The notes under the pieces are model-generated. The model saw only the letters and a program-made list of their open reading frames with translations. It had not been told where the DNA came from and made no database searches. DNA of 64,000 nucleotides, taken from contig NC_133559.1 of assembly GCF_048773025.1 (NCBI RefSeq), positions 15,778,501 through 15,842,500 on the forward strand. Direction: 5' to 3'. This DNA comes from Camelus bactrianus (lineage: Eukaryota > Chordata > Mammalia > Artiodactyla > Camelidae). A program made the translations under genes and the position numbers. Shown here one piece after another: positions 12,130 through 23,539 of the stretch (the stretch's first letter is position 1; every line of letters starts with the position of its first letter).

Positions 12130-12440
12130 ACATGGTATTCAGATCCTGCCTTCCTCACTGGCCTTGCCTCCCAGCCCTCCACAACCTTCGCTCAATGCCC
12201 AAGCCACTCAAATCCAGTTGTACATCACAAAATGTACCAGGTTTCTTTTTCTGCCTTTGTGCTTGGGCCGTGCTGTTCCTTCTGCTTGAAATACTCTTTG
12301 CAAGCTATTCAGCCTGGAAAAATGCTACAAATCCATTAAGTCTCAGCTCATATTCTCTCTTTCCTGTGACACCATCCTAACTTCTTCATGGATATATTAC
12401 TGCTTATTTCCTTGTGCTACGAATAAACTTTATCCATGCT
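12130..12440 (+). repeat. LINE-2 fragment
   Basis: CTGCCTTTGTGCTTGGGCC, CTTCTGCTTGAAATACTC, TAAGTCTCAGCTCATATTCT and CACCATCCTAACTTCTTC follow the sense L2 3' segment. It is diverged and non-coding. Confidence 0.65.
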
Positions 12441-12463
12441 GTGACTAGTTACAGAGCTAAGAG

Positions 12464-12720
12464 TAAGTGTTGTGGGGTCAGACTGCCAGAGCTCAGTCCT
12501 CAGCTCCACCTCTGACTGGCCATGGGAGCTTGGATAAGCCACTTAACCACTTGGAGCCTCAGTTACTCATCTGTAAAATGGCATTAATAATTATATCCCC
12601 CTCAGTGACTGTGAGAAAGATTAAAAGAAATAATACAAGGAAGGCACTTGGCACAGTGCCTGACTATGGTAAATGCTCAGAAACATTTGGTATTATTTGT
12701 TGCTACTGTTGCTGCTGTAA
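12464..12720 (+). repeat. MIR SINE, nearly full length
   Basis: The element runs from GTGTTGTGGGGTCAGACTG through GATAAGCCACTTAACCACTT, CTCATCTGTAAAATGGCA and GGCACTTGGCACAGTGCC to GGTATTATTTGTTGCTAC. This is the full MIR order. Confidence 0.9.
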
Positions 12721-13515
12721 TGGTTGGCTTGATGTCTAGCCACTGAGTTCAGGGACTGTAACTTTTCATCTTTACATCTTCTGTACCACTGTAGAACTTG
12801 TCCTCGTGTCCTTGAAAGCCTGTAGACTGAATGAATGGACACATGAATGATTTACAGAGTGAATTCAGCTGCCTTTTTATCGTTATCATTTTTAGGGATA
12901 GTAGTTCCAAGAATGGGTCTCAGAGTCACGCAAGAAGCTAACCAACATTGATTTGGGGAGCTAATTTTTTTTTAAATTAAAACAAAGAACCACTTCCTGA
13001 ATACATTTACTGTATTATCAGCCCTGAGATTCACTTGAAAGATGTGAGAGGCCTCAGCAATGTAGGACCTTACTCTTCTTTCTTGTAAGATTTCTCAAAG
13101 TCACATGGATACTAGTCCTTTTGGTCAACAGAAACTGAGGACTAATGGGATAATGCACTTCAAGGAGGATATGAAGAATTCTTAACCACAGGTGGGAGGA
13201 TCATTAAGGTACTTTTTTTTTTATTATCTTGTGAAATGTCTCTATTCATGTTTTCTACCTGATTGCTTCTCTTCTCTCTCTATAGAATTATTGTACCATT
13301 TAAGCCGAGGTAAATTTAATGCCCGTGCAGTTTGTAGGGCTAATTTGTAGCCTGGGTACTAAGGGTGATTCTGTTCTGTGCTTTACCCTAGAACTAAGCC
13401 TCCTAAAGCCCCACCGAGAGAACAAGGAGATGCTTTACTCCGCCTGCAAGAGAATCGGGTTCTGTTGGTATTTTTCAAGTCTGCGCCCTAGCCAGACACT
13501 CCGGCAGTTACTTGG
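12721..13515. other. Unique non-coding sequence
   Basis: No supported feature. The plus ORF at 13319-13627 ends in MIR sequence and is judged spurious. Confidence 0.4.
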
Positions 13516-13519
13516 GAGA

Positions 13520-13626
13520 ATAATAATATTTGTCCTGCTTATCTGCAAAGGCTGCTGGAAGACTCTAGTGAGCCGTTTTATTAAGTACAGAGTGATCTAC
13601 AAATATAAGCATTTTTATTGTTATTA
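13520..13626 (+). repeat. MIR 3' half
   Basis: GAATAATAATATTTGTCCTG, AGTGATCTACAAATATAAGC and TTTTATTGTTATTAAAG match the 3' half of MIRb. Confidence 0.65.
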
Positions 13627-14435
13627 AAGACACAGCTCATCTTCCACTGGAACGTCTGGATAAAGGAATGTTGGTGCGATAAAGAGCTGGAGCTAAAGAG
13701 GGAGAAACACTAAAAAATCTAATTACTAGGTACCACAAATAGAGTGATTACTTGATTAATTAATGATAGGGGCCCTATGTTTAGGGCCTTTCAGTTGAAT
13801 TGGCATCAACTCTCTTTGCCTATCAGGATTGGTTGATTTCTGCCAATGAGTAACTATCAAACCACCGAGGCCTAACTGACGTGTGATTAAAGTGGACTCT
13901 GTTAATTGTATGGCTGAGTTTTATACAGGAAGCTGTATCCTTGATTTTTCTCCCTTAATTTCCTCCTGTTTAACTGTTGGTCATAAAATAGTTTCAAATA
14001 TATCTGCTGAGCACGGAGAGCAAGTTTTGCAACTTGAGAAGTGCCTGAGTCAGTCTGGGCATTTCATGTAGTAAAACAGACTTGGGGGAGCTCTTAGGCT
14101 GTAAGATGGATTGCTGCTTGGCTTCCACTCTCAACGCTGCTGGCTCCTTTTCTGCAGCTGCTCACTGGCGCTGGATCTCATCTGTTACCATTAAGCCCAT
14201 GCGTAGCATCAGTAGTGGCGAAAGGCTCAATCACTTTCTTTCTGACAGCTCATCCAATGTCCCTACTCAACCTTCTTCTAGACAGATGGCGATGATGACA
14301 TCTGCCAGTCTAATCTTCCCAGCATCCGTTTACCCTTTTTAATAGCACCTGATTTTCTTTTGGGAACCTGGCCTGGCCTCCCACTCCTTCTCTGCTTATA
14401 TTCTCTGTGGTACAAGTAGAGCTGATCTCATTTCC
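13627..14435. other. Unique non-coding sequence
   Basis: No gene recognised. The plus ORF at 14082-14342 (Ser-rich, 86 residues) has no domain or splice support. Confidence 0.4.
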
Positions 14436-14439
14436 CTTG

Positions 14440-14900
14440 CTCCGAGGCTGACCTTAGACAATTAGAATCCCAGTGATGGGTTCAGGGATGGGCATGTGAC
14501 CCAAGCTGGGCCAATGAGAGGCAACCCTGGGACTTTCTTTAGCAGGAACTATTGGGAAAGGACAGCTCTCTTTTCCCTCTTGAATTTTTATTTATTTATT
14601 ATTTTAAGTGAAGGTACTGGGGATTGAACCCAGGACTTCATGCATGCCAAGCATGTGCTCTACCACTGAGCTATACCCAACCCCCACTCTTGAATTTTCA
14701 GATTGGTAAGACTTTTCAGGCCTAGAGTTTCCGGTCTCTTTGCCACCTACAAAAAAAGATTTCAGTCAAGAATGGAGCCAACACAGAGGAAAGGAGAGCC
14801 CAGAGATGGAGAGAGAACTCCTGCTGGCATTGTTTGAATATGTGGATTCAGTCTTGCCTGAGGACAAGCCTGGACCTGTGCTTTTCCATTATGTGACCCA
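14440..14900. repeat. Old interspersed repeat split by a SINE
   Basis: GGGATGGGCATGTGACCCAA, GCTGGGCCAATGAGAGGC and CTATTGGGAAAGGACAGCTC lie left of the SINE. TGGAGCCAACACAGAGGAAA and CAGAGATGGAGAGAGAACTC lie right of it. The two halves join into one ancient mammalian repeat, opposite in orientation to the copies at 10150, 31835 and 35330. I cannot name the family reliably. Confidence 0.55.
14589..14686 (-). mobile_element. Camelid-type tRNA-derived SINE
   Basis: Read on the minus strand it begins GGGGGTTGGGTATAGCTCAG, has A-box-like TAGCTCAGTGGTAGAGCACA and B-box-like GGGTTCAATCCCCAGTACC, and ends in an A-rich tail (ATAATAAATAAATA). It lies between perfect 12-bp duplications, CTCTTGAATTTT at 14577-14588 and 14687-14698. 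This tRNA-derived family is characteristic of camelids and the copy is well preserved, so it is younger than its host repeat. Confidence 0.9.
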
Positions 14901-15985
14901 GTTTGCATAGATTTGTACAACTTATAACCCAGAGTCCTGACCCAAATGATGATGCGGATGCTGAACATCTTTCTGCCTCAGCATGTCATTTTTCTACAGA
15001 TCCTTAAGAAAAATTAGAATGAGGCAGAAAGAAGTCAGTCTGCAAGGAATAAAATTCAGAATTTTAAAAAATATATACTTAAAAATATATATATACACAC
15101 ACATTTTAAAAAATACATTTTTCCTCCTAGAAGAAGTATGCTTGGGTCCATTGGACATTTCCTTTGATGCTGTTAGACAGCAGTAGTTCTGTGATATCTC
15201 CCTGGTAGGAGAATGCACTCACTCAGTGGGGGACACCCTGTCATTCATTTGTTCATCCAGTGATGAGTGTCTGCTTCTGCCAGGTGATAAGAATGCATCC
15301 GGTGAACAAGATCTCTGTTTACCTGACAGAGATTGCGATCTCATTGATTTTAGTGGATCAAGAATTTAGGGTGCATGGAAATAAAGGAAATCAGAAGATT
15401 ATGACAATTCTCATTATTGATGTGTGGTCCCACCTGGGGACAGAGCCTATGATTTTGAAGGTGTGTTGATGAGATGCTTAATTAAATATTTCTGCTTTGA
15501 TGTTCATTTTATTCTATGACGACCCTCAGGTCTTTTAGTTTTCACTCTCAAAAAGAAAAAGTTTTCTTAAAAAGGAAATTGAGGTAGCTCAACAATTAGA
15601 AGGTTGTAAGGAACCAAAAATACCACCCATTAATCCTATTACTCTAAAGCAATTGGGTTTCTTTGGGGCTAAGATTGTTGTAGATTCAGGGCACCTTTAC
15701 TCCTGTTTATGTGGTTGAATGCATTTTGTTTTCCCCAGCTCTGCTTGTATCAGATTGTATCAGAGGCCAAAGTTATATTCCCCAACTCACAGAGGGAATA
15801 ACAAACGGAGAGAAGGCAGGCGGACTTGTCTGGGTTGTCACAGTTGGAGGCTGAGAGAGATACTGATCCACTCTGGTCCTTCCCAGCCCACACTGGGCTA
15901 ATGTGCCTACCCATTCACTCGTCCCCTTGCATCCCTACTGCCCCAGCCCTGGTTGAGGTTCTAGTCAATGTAACTCAGGGATGTG
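14901..15985. other. Unique non-coding sequence
   Basis: Includes an AT-rich low-complexity tract near 15065-15115. No gene signal. Confidence 0.35.
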
Positions 15986-15989
15986 CAAC

Positions 15990-16620
15990 TTCCTCCTGAT
16001 TGTCCTTCCCACTGCCGCTTCCACTAACGTGTTCTATTGCACAATGCTGCCAGAGGAATCTTGCTAATACACAGCAACGAGTAGGTTACTCCCCTGACCA
16101 GAAACTATCATTGGTTCTTTTTTGCCTGCAAAGCAAAGTACACATTCTTTAACCAGGTTAGCAAAGCCCTGCACAATCTAGCCTCCATCTCATGTCTTTC
16201 TTTCCATGACTCTCTCGCTCCATTCCCAGACCCATTGCTCTGGCCCAATGCACCATTCCCCAGACATGCCCTCTACTTGTTCATACCTTTATTACTACTA
16301 TTCCTCATCCTGGAATGTTTGCACCTCTGTGTCCCCAACTCCCTGAACGTTTTCACTTATTGAATTCCTACCTGTCCTTCCAGGCCTGGAGAAAAAGTCC
16401 CCTCATCCACAGAGCTCTCAGAGCTCTCCTAGATAGAAGTCACTCTTATTGTTATGTTTCATTTATTCATGCAGGTTTTTTTTTTTTTCAAATTTAGTCT
16501 GATATTTATTTACATACCAGTCTGTTTTTCCTGGTGGCATGCAAACTCCTAAGACAAGGAACCTCACCTGGCTCTTCCTTGTGACTCCCATCTTGTGTGC
16601 TGCTTTGGAAGAGAACTAAA
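15990..16620 (+). repeat. LINE-2 fragment
   Basis: GAGTAGGTTACTCCCCTGAC, GCAAAGCCCTGCACAATCTA, CTCATCCTGGAATGTTTGC and CTTCCAGGCCTGGAGAAAAA appear in L2 sense order. Around 16470 a T-run interrupts it. Confidence 0.65.
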
Positions 16621-16979
16621 AAACCTTAGCTGAATGATGAGTGGGTTCTTTCCCAGCTTGAAAATGAGGCTAAACACCCCATATTTTCTCTCACCACTGA
16701 GCCTTTGCAGAGGCTGTTCCCTTTTTGGGCTGTGCTTCCACCCCCCTTACATCCCCCACTGTCTAGTTCACAGCCCACAGTGAGAAATACATTTTATATT
16801 CAACCCACTGCAAATATTTCATGAAATAATAATAACCTTTGTTACCTGCAATACATTCTGATCTGTTTGTTTTCCATTCTATTTTTTCCTGTTCTTTTCT
16901 CTTCTACTATCCTGTAGTTCAGTCTGTTATTTCATTTCAAAACACGGTGGTGGTGACACACTTATTAATTTCCTTAGCC
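16621..16979. other. Unique or highly decayed L2 sequence
   Basis: The stretch near 16700 (GCCTTTGCAGAGGCTGTTCC) could be part of the neighbouring L2. The rest is unassigned. Confidence 0.35.
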
Positions 16980-17300
16980 CACTCATAGGTTACCAAAAGC
17001 ACTGGCCTAGATAATTCCTACTCATCTGTCAGATCTCTGCTCACATGTTGCTGCTTCAGGAAGTTCTTCTCCTGGCCTCCCAGGCTACCTTGAGCCCCTG
17101 ATAGAGAGTCTCACAGCCCCCTCTTCTTAATCACAACTTCTTGTGTAATTGTTTGGGTGTCTTTTTTTCCCCACTAGATTCTAAGCTTCATGAGGATGGG
17201 ATTTCTTTGGTTTCATTTTTTCCGTCATCATATTCTCAGTGCCTAGCATGTTGTCTGGGACCCATCTGTGCACACTAAAGTTTTGCTGAATAAATGAGCT
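16980..17300 (+). repeat. LINE-2 3' end
   Basis: CTCACATGTTGCTGCTTCAG, CCACTAGATTCTAAGCTTCA, TGAGGATGGGATTTC, CTCAGTGCCTAGCATGTTGT and TGCTGAATAAATGAGC are the sense L2 3' terminus. Confidence 0.85.
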
Positions 17301-17386
17301 GGGTGTTTTTAAATTGGGGGCAGAGGGGCTTACATAACCAAATTTATGCTTTAGGTAGATCACTTGGGCTACACACATTTCATTCT

Positions 17387-18154
17387 TCAAAGGACAAGCA
17401 AAGTTGGGGGAGGTGTTGAAGGGTGGACGACTTCAAGGAGGAGAGGCAGGGAGATTAGTTTGGAGGCCTGTATAGAGGGGATTTGAACTAAGGGACAATC
17501 AGTGGTGCTGAAGAACTGGGGACAGCTCCATGAGATGGCTTGAAAGGAGAACTGAGAAAACAATGATCTGCTTTCGGGGTAAATCCAGTTCTTGAGGACT
17601 TTTTCTGTCACTGTCCAGAAGCAGGAAGTCTCCCTTCTGCTTACGTGGGTCCCTCCTGGCTTGATGATCTTCCTGACCTGGGGCTCCACATCCTGGGAGG
17701 AAGGTGGTAAAGGAATCACAGCCTCTGTTGGATCCACTGCTTTCCTGGTCCTCACGGCCTCATCCCCTGGGCTGATTATACTGTGACTCTCTTTATTTTC
17801 TCCATTGATGTTAGTTTTAAGCCAATTAAGATGGGGAGGGATTTCAAGTAGGATTGTGTCTTTATTGATCAGCTTCACACTAAAGCCTTAGTTCTTAATT
17901 AAGAGGAGTCCATTGCTCTTATCTACAGACACCAAGCCTTCTGAGGTGACCTGACCCACAGGAGAGGAAAGGCAGGCTCCGGCGGCATTTAGTTTAGAGA
18001 TGCAGCCCCAGCACTGATCCCTCAGCACCCAGCACCCAGCACCAGCTCTGGGCTGGCCTATGTTTTTTGGCAATAGCTTTGGAGCCCAAGGCTGTGTCTC
18101 CGCAGTGTGACTGAGACCTCCCTTGGTAGTGGATGTGGTGTTCGTGCCTGTCAT
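17387..18154 (-). other. Two same-frame minus ORFs, unrecognised (possible pseudogene)
   Basis: One minus-strand frame stays open from about 18154 to 17387 except for a single TAA that splits it into 88 and 163 codons. The downstream part reads LINKDTILLEIPPHLNWLK, then PLPPSSQDVEPQVRKI and ETSCFWTVTEKVLKNW. It has hydrophilic, protein-like composition, while the last 50 residues look like chance translation. I do not recognise a family, and I see no Met with a good context, no splice sites that frame it and no poly-A tail. It could be a decayed retrocopy or a chance frame in unique DNA. The codon and base composition is not obviously different from its surroundings. Confidence 0.2.
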
Positions 18155-18845
18155 GAGGGTGCAATGCCCCGTGGTTCAGACTGTCTGTGATTGTTCTAAT
18201 TTGGTTATTAAAACTGCCAAAATAATGACTAATGCAACTGACAAAAATATTTTTGGTGCACTGTTACATCAACCAATTGACCACTGGCCTCTATCAGAGC
18301 TGCAAACTCTAAATGAAGCAAAAATCAGCAGTCCATAGGATGAGGAGATATTTATCAGTGGGCATCTCATGAGGAGTTGTCTCCTTTTTCTGGGGCCATG
18401 CTGTGTAGAACAGGAACACTCTGGCCGTGTTTCTGCCAGTTTCCTTTCCTCTTCCCATTCTTTATCTCTGTCTCCCTCAGATAAATACTTCTTCCCTTCC
18501 AGGTTGAATATGTATTGAACCAGTTCTACTTAGATAAACTGGTTTGCATTTTTCTCCCAAGATAAATCTCATTTTATTATGTGCTGTCCATATTTCTAAT
18601 CTGCTGTGTCCATTTATATTATCACTTGGCCTTGCCTGAGGCTTGGCCTACTTCTCAGTTCAGTGTTGCCATGACTTCAGAGTGGCCACAGAGTAAGCCA
18701 GGAGCACACTTCCTTCCATTATGGAGAAAAGGTGGGGAGAAGAGGAAGAAAAGCCAATGAGAAGAAAAATAACCGTCTGTTTACTTACTGAACAGGACAA
18801 GCTGTGATTTTGCACAAATTTTGCAGAAAGAACCAGCTATATCGA
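18155..18845. other. Unique non-coding sequence
   Basis: No repeat or gene recognised. Confidence 0.35.
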
Positions 18846-18847
18846 TA

Positions 18848-19055
18848 GTAATAACAGCAAAGAGCATAATTTGAGTGTTTTATGCATATTAACTCTGTCA
18901 GTCCTTACAACCATCCTCTGAAGTAGGTACTATTATCATCTCTCTTTCAGTTGAGGGAACTGAGGTACAGAGAGTTTAAATAATGTACCCAAGATAAGTT
19001 GTGCTAACACAATTAACAAGTGATGGAGACTGGATCTGGTGACGCCAATATAAAT
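18848..19055 (-). repeat. MIR SINE
   Basis: TTATGCATATTAACTCTGTC, CTCTGAAGTAGGTACTATTA, GAGGGAACTGAGGTACAGAG and AACAAGTGATGGAGACTGGA match antisense MIR. Confidence 0.85.
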
Positions 19056-19245
19056 TATACATATTTAAGTTTTAGTAGCTTTAAAACTTTTTATTTCTAA
19101 GTTCAGGTGTCAGATACATAGCTGACTTCAGTATCTGCTTGGAAAACTTATCCGTATCATTTTCCTCTACAATTCCAATGACCTACCCACTCCTGGGGCA
19201 TTCTTCCTCACTTCTCTTTATGTTACGATGATCATGTATGACATT

Positions 19246-19270
19246 TGTGTGTGTGTGTGTGGTGTGTGTG
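19246..19270. repeat. Short (TG)n microsatellite
   Basis: A TG run with one GG interruption. Confidence 0.9.
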
Positions 19271-19294
19271 AATGTAGACAGATACACAAATATA

Positions 19295-19635
19295 TGCATA
19301 GAAAGCAGGTGTTTTAGTCATTGCTTATTTTATAAAAATGTGATCACATTATGTACAGAGCTATGCAATTCATCTTTCTCATAAAAACTGATGGGAATTC
19401 TTTAAAGGCAATTGTTAGGGAATAAATTCATGCTTTGTAATAGCTGTATCATATTTCACAGTATTAATGTACTATATTAATCCAAATATCCCTGTATAGA
19501 TCTACAGTTACTTTGTTTCTATAATCTTAACTGCAACTTTAATTGTAATAATTATTGTGTTGGTATAAACAATGTTATAATAAACATCCTCAAATGTGTA
19601 TTCTTATGTACTAAGAATTGTATTTCTCAGGAAAC
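19295..19635 (-). repeat. Old LINE-1 fragment
   Basis: The order TTTGTAATAGCTGTATCATA, TTAATGTACTATATTAATCC, TATAAACAATGTTATAATAA resembles the antisense ORF2 3' end of old L1M families. It is strongly decayed. Confidence 0.5.
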
Positions 19636-19948
19636 CAATTCAGTGGTTTTTTAGAATATTTAGATTTATGCAATCATCACCACAACCAATTTTGGAACAT
19701 TTTTAATCACCCCACAAAGAAACATCATATCCAACAGCAATCACTTCTCATTCCTCCCTAGTCCTCCATCTCTAGACAACTACTAATTTACGTTCTGCTT
19801 CTTTATATGTTAACTATTCTGGACATTTTGTATAAATTGAATCATACTATATGTGATGTTTTGTGGCTACTTTGTGCTCTTGTGTGCTACTTTGAATATA
19901 GTTTACATGTATTTGTTAGAGTCTGTTTTCAATCCTTGTGTGTACATA

Positions 19949-20435
19949 CTATATTAGTCAGATTTTTTTCCCCAGAGAAACAGAACCAAACGGAAGTAAA
20001 TGAAGAGATTTATTATAGGGTATTGGCTCATGTGATTACAGAGGCTGAGAGATCCCATGATCTGTCATCTGCAAGCTGGAAGTCTCTGGAAAGCTGGTAG
20101 TAGTTTGAAAGATTGAGAGCCAGACAGTTGATGGAATAGATTCCAATCTGAAGTCCTGATAATCAGGAGTGCTGAGGGCAGGAGATTGACACCCCAGTTC
20201 AACAGTCAGACAGAGAGCAAATTCAATGATCCCCTGCCTTTTTTCTCTATTTAGGTCCTCAATGGATTGAATGAAGCCACTCACACTGGGGAGGGCCCTC
20301 TGCTTTACTCAGTCCACCAATTCAAATGGTAGTCTCTTCTAAAAACATTCTCACAGACATAGCCAGAAATAATATGCAACTAGCTATCTGGGCATCCCAT
20401 AGCCCAGCCAAGGTGACACATAATATTAACCATCA
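19949..20435 (-). mobile_element. ERVL-type LTR (MLT2-like), fossil
   Basis: It starts TATTAGTCAGATTTTTTTCC with CAGAGAAACAGAACCAAACG, has GATTTATTATAGGGTATTGG, GGCTCATGTGATTACAGAGG, CTGCTTTACTCAGTCCACCA and TATCTGGGCATCCCATAGCC, and ends TAATATTAACCATCA. This is the reverse complement of an MLT2-like solo LTR. It sits inside the older L1. Confidence 0.75.
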
Positions 20436-20648
20436 TGTATGCCTATGAGTGAAATTGCTGGGTCATATGGTAACTCTAATTGTTTTAGGAACTACCCAGA
20501 CTGTTTTCCAAAGTGGCTACATCATTTTACACTCACGTCAGTAAGTGTTGTGAAGGTTCTGATTTCTCCACACCCTCCCAGAACTTGCTATTATGTCTCT
20601 TTAATTATAGTCATCCTAGTGGGTGTAAAATAGTATCACAATGTGATT

Positions 20649-20726
20649 ATAAAAAACCCTTTATATATATATAATATTATATATATATAAAGTTTGGTCA
20701 GTTTACAATGTTGTGTCAATTTGTGG
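20649..20726 (-). mobile_element. 78-bp 5'-truncated LINE-1 scrap
   Basis: GTCAGTTTACAATGTTGTGT then CAATTTGTGGTG is the antisense 3' terminus of the L1 subfamily that also sits at 59735-60429. It is preceded by an AT-rich tail region. A 7-bp duplication TGTGATT flanks it at 20642-20648 and 20727-20733. Removing the insert restores the host L1 reading TAGTATCACAATGTGATT followed by TCGATTCCCATTTCC. Confidence 0.65.
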
Positions 20727-21127
20727 TGTGATTTCGATTCCCATTTCCTTGATGACTGATTTTGTTGAACTTCTTTTCATGTATTTACTTGTATATCTTC
20801 TTTGGAGAAATGTCTGTTCAAATCCTTTGTCCATTTTTAAATTGGGCTGTCTTCTCCTTTATTGAGTTGTAGGAGATCTTTGTAAATTCTAAGTACTAGT
20901 CCCTTCTTAGACATAAGATTTGCAAACACTTCCTCTCATTCTGTGTGTTATCTTTTCACTTTTTTTGATGATATAGTTTGAAGCACAAGGGTTTTAATTT
21001 TGATACATTTTTGACACAATTTATCTATTTTGTTCTATTGTCACTTGTGCTTTTGGTACCATATTTAAGACGGCTTGCCTAATGGAGATCACAAACATTT
21101 ACTCACATATCATCTTCTAAGGGTTTT

Positions 21128-21355
21128 TAAAATATACATATATTTATTTATAATTTGTCATATTTCTTAATTTTATTACAAGAAAACAGAATAACATTTC
21201 TGCAACAAAAATTGAAACATGCGATTTGACAAGGACAAGTGTTTTTATGAGGAGAATAGAACATAAAATTGGAAGCTAATATTTGCCTCAGAAAAGCTGA
21301 GTATTATAGTGGCCATATCCATATGCAAGATGGAAGAAAAATTATTTGAAAATGC
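21128..21355. other. Unidentified 228-bp insert in LINE-1
   Basis: L1 text breaks at CTTCTAAGGGTTTT and resumes at AAGAGTTTTATAGCTTTAG. The 228 bp between are not L1 and are flanked by a near-duplicate 9-mer (AAGGGTTTT at 21119-21127, AAGAGTTTT at 21356-21364). I see no terminal inverted repeat, tRNA box or poly-A tail and I do not recognise the sequence. Confidence 0.55.
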
Positions 21356-22394
21356 AAGAGTTTTATAGCTTTAGCTCTGCTGTTTAGATCTATAATCTAT
21401 TTTGAGATAATTTTTATATTGTGTGAAGTAAGGGGTTCTACTTCAGTCTTTTGCATGTGACTGTTCAGTTGTCCCACATTTGTTGACAAGACCATTCTTT
21501 TCCCATTGAAAAGACTTTGATGGTAAATTTGAGGCTGTATTTCTGAATTCTCAATTCTAGTCTATTGATCTATAGTCTATCCTGTGACAGTACAAGAGTA
21601 TCTAGATTAATGTAGCTTTAGAATAAGCTTTGAAATGGGGGAGTGTGAATCTTCCAACTTTGGTCTCCTTTTTCAAGATTGCTTGGCTATTCTGAGTCCC
21701 TTGGATTTCTGTATTTTGGGTTCTTTAATCTTTAGGATTAAGACAATCCTAAAATAATTTTTACAAAGAAGGCAGCTGGGATTTTCATAAGGATTGCATT
21801 GAATGTGTGGATCAATTTGAAGAGTATTCCCAACTTAAGAAACACTAAGTCTTCTGATCCATGAACATGGGATGTCTTTCCATTTATTTAGGTTTTTAAT
21901 TTCTTTCAGCAATGTTAGGCAGTTTTCAGAGTAAAACTTTTACACTTCTTTTGTAAGAATTTTATTCTTTTGATGCTTGAGTAAATGAAATTGTTTTCTT
22001 ATTTTTTTGTATTGTTCATTGTTAGTGTACAGATACACAAGTGATTATGTGTTGATCTGGTATTTTGTAACTTTGATGAATTATTATCTCTAAAATTTTT
22101 TGTGTGACTTCTTTAGGATTTTTCTATATTTAATAACATGGCATTTGTGAATAGAGATAGTTTCAATTTTTCCTTTTAGTTTAATTGCCTTTTATTTTAT
22201 TCATTACCTAATTGCCTGGAGTAGGACATCTAGTATAATGTTGAATAGAAGTAGTGAGAGTGTACATCTTTGTCTTGTTCTTGATCTTATGGGGAAAGTT
22301 TATCTATTTGATTTCTCTTTTCAAAGAATCAGCTTTAAAATTTGATGTGTTATTTTTTGCTTTCTGTTTTATTTACTTTAATACTTAAACACCT

Positions 22395-22500
22395 TTATGA
22401 TTTAACAAATTGGAATAGAAAACTTCCTCCACCTGATAAAGAACATCTATGAAAAATCCACAGCGAGCATCCACTTTAAAATTTCTTAAGTTATGCACTA
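22395..22500 (+). repeat. Reversed LINE-1 ORF2 piece
   Basis: AAAACTTCCTCCACCTGATA then AAGAACATCTATGAAAAATC is sense L1 ORF2, whereas the L1 text on both sides is antisense. It is a local inversion or a separate short insertion. Confidence 0.6.
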
Positions 22501-23539
22501 ATTGTCTTTAATTTTCATCTTTAAAAATTTATGAGTACATATGGGTATATACATTTTTTTCTCTGTATACAGAGAAGGTCTGAAGGTTTTGGTATAAAGT
22601 ATATAAGTTACTACTATATCATTTATTGCTTTCTTTATAGTTTATATTTCCTTTTGGATTTTCTGTTTGATCCAATTATTAGCCAGGAAGGTATTTCTTA
22701 TTTCTAAAAGTTAAGATCTTCTTTATTATAATGAAAAGTAAAATGAAAAGATTACTTTCTCATTACTCATTTCTTTTTTATTGACTGAAAAATATAGACT
22801 GTTAAATCCTGTTAAACTACCTTGAATTTTTTCAAATAATACATTATTTGTGGATGAATACATAATTGATTTTTGTTAATATTCCAGTGATATAAGAAAA
22901 AAATGAGTAGTTTTTGTTTGGTGGATTTGGGCTCTAAATATAACTATAATTTGAACATTCATTTCCTCAATTTCCCTGCTGTTCTTTTTACTGGATCTGT
23001 GTAAATTTGAAAGTGGTATAATGAAGTCTCTCACTATATTTGAAATTTTATTAAAATTTCCATAAATTTCTAATAGTTTTTTCCTTAAGCATTTAGCTGC
23101 TATAATTGCTTTAAGCACACAGATTTATGACTCATTCTGTCTTCCTAAATTATGCTGTAAGCTTTGTCTCAATACATAATAAGCCCTTGTTTTCCTGCTT
23201 AGTATTTTAAAATTTAAATTCCACCTTGTTTGATATTATCTCTTATCTTTAAAAAATAGTTGTTTGTTGCTTATTCTTTTAATTAATCAGATGTTATCTT
23301 TACTTTGTTTTAAACATATTTATAGTAAACAATAAATGCCTACTCATCTCCCTTCCCCACTACCTACCCTTAAATTGAATAGTCTCTGCTTTTTAATGGG
23401 AATTCAGTCATTTCACATTTATTGGAATGTCTGATGTGTTTGACTTTGTTTCTTTCATTTTTATGCTTTTAAAAATTTATTTTATATAAAGGAGAAGAGA
23501 CAAAGCCTCATTCCTGTATTCAAATAAAAAAAAAAAAAG

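Larger units (their letters stand above)
19640..23470 (-). mobile_element. Old LINE-1 copy with nested insertions
   Basis: The 3' UTR (GCAATCATCACCACAACCAA) lies at the left. ORF2 antisense text then runs rightwards: TGAAATTGCTGGGTCATATG, AGACTGTTTTCCAAAGTGGC, ATTTTTAAATTGGGCTGTCT, TTTGTTGACAAGACCATTCT and on to TCCTTTTGGATTTTCTGTTT. Many stops and indels make it non-coding. It is interrupted by an ERVL-type LTR (19949-20435), a 78-bp L1 scrap (20649-20726), an unidentified 228-bp insert (21128-21355) and a reversed L1 piece (about 22395-22495). Confidence 0.8.
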
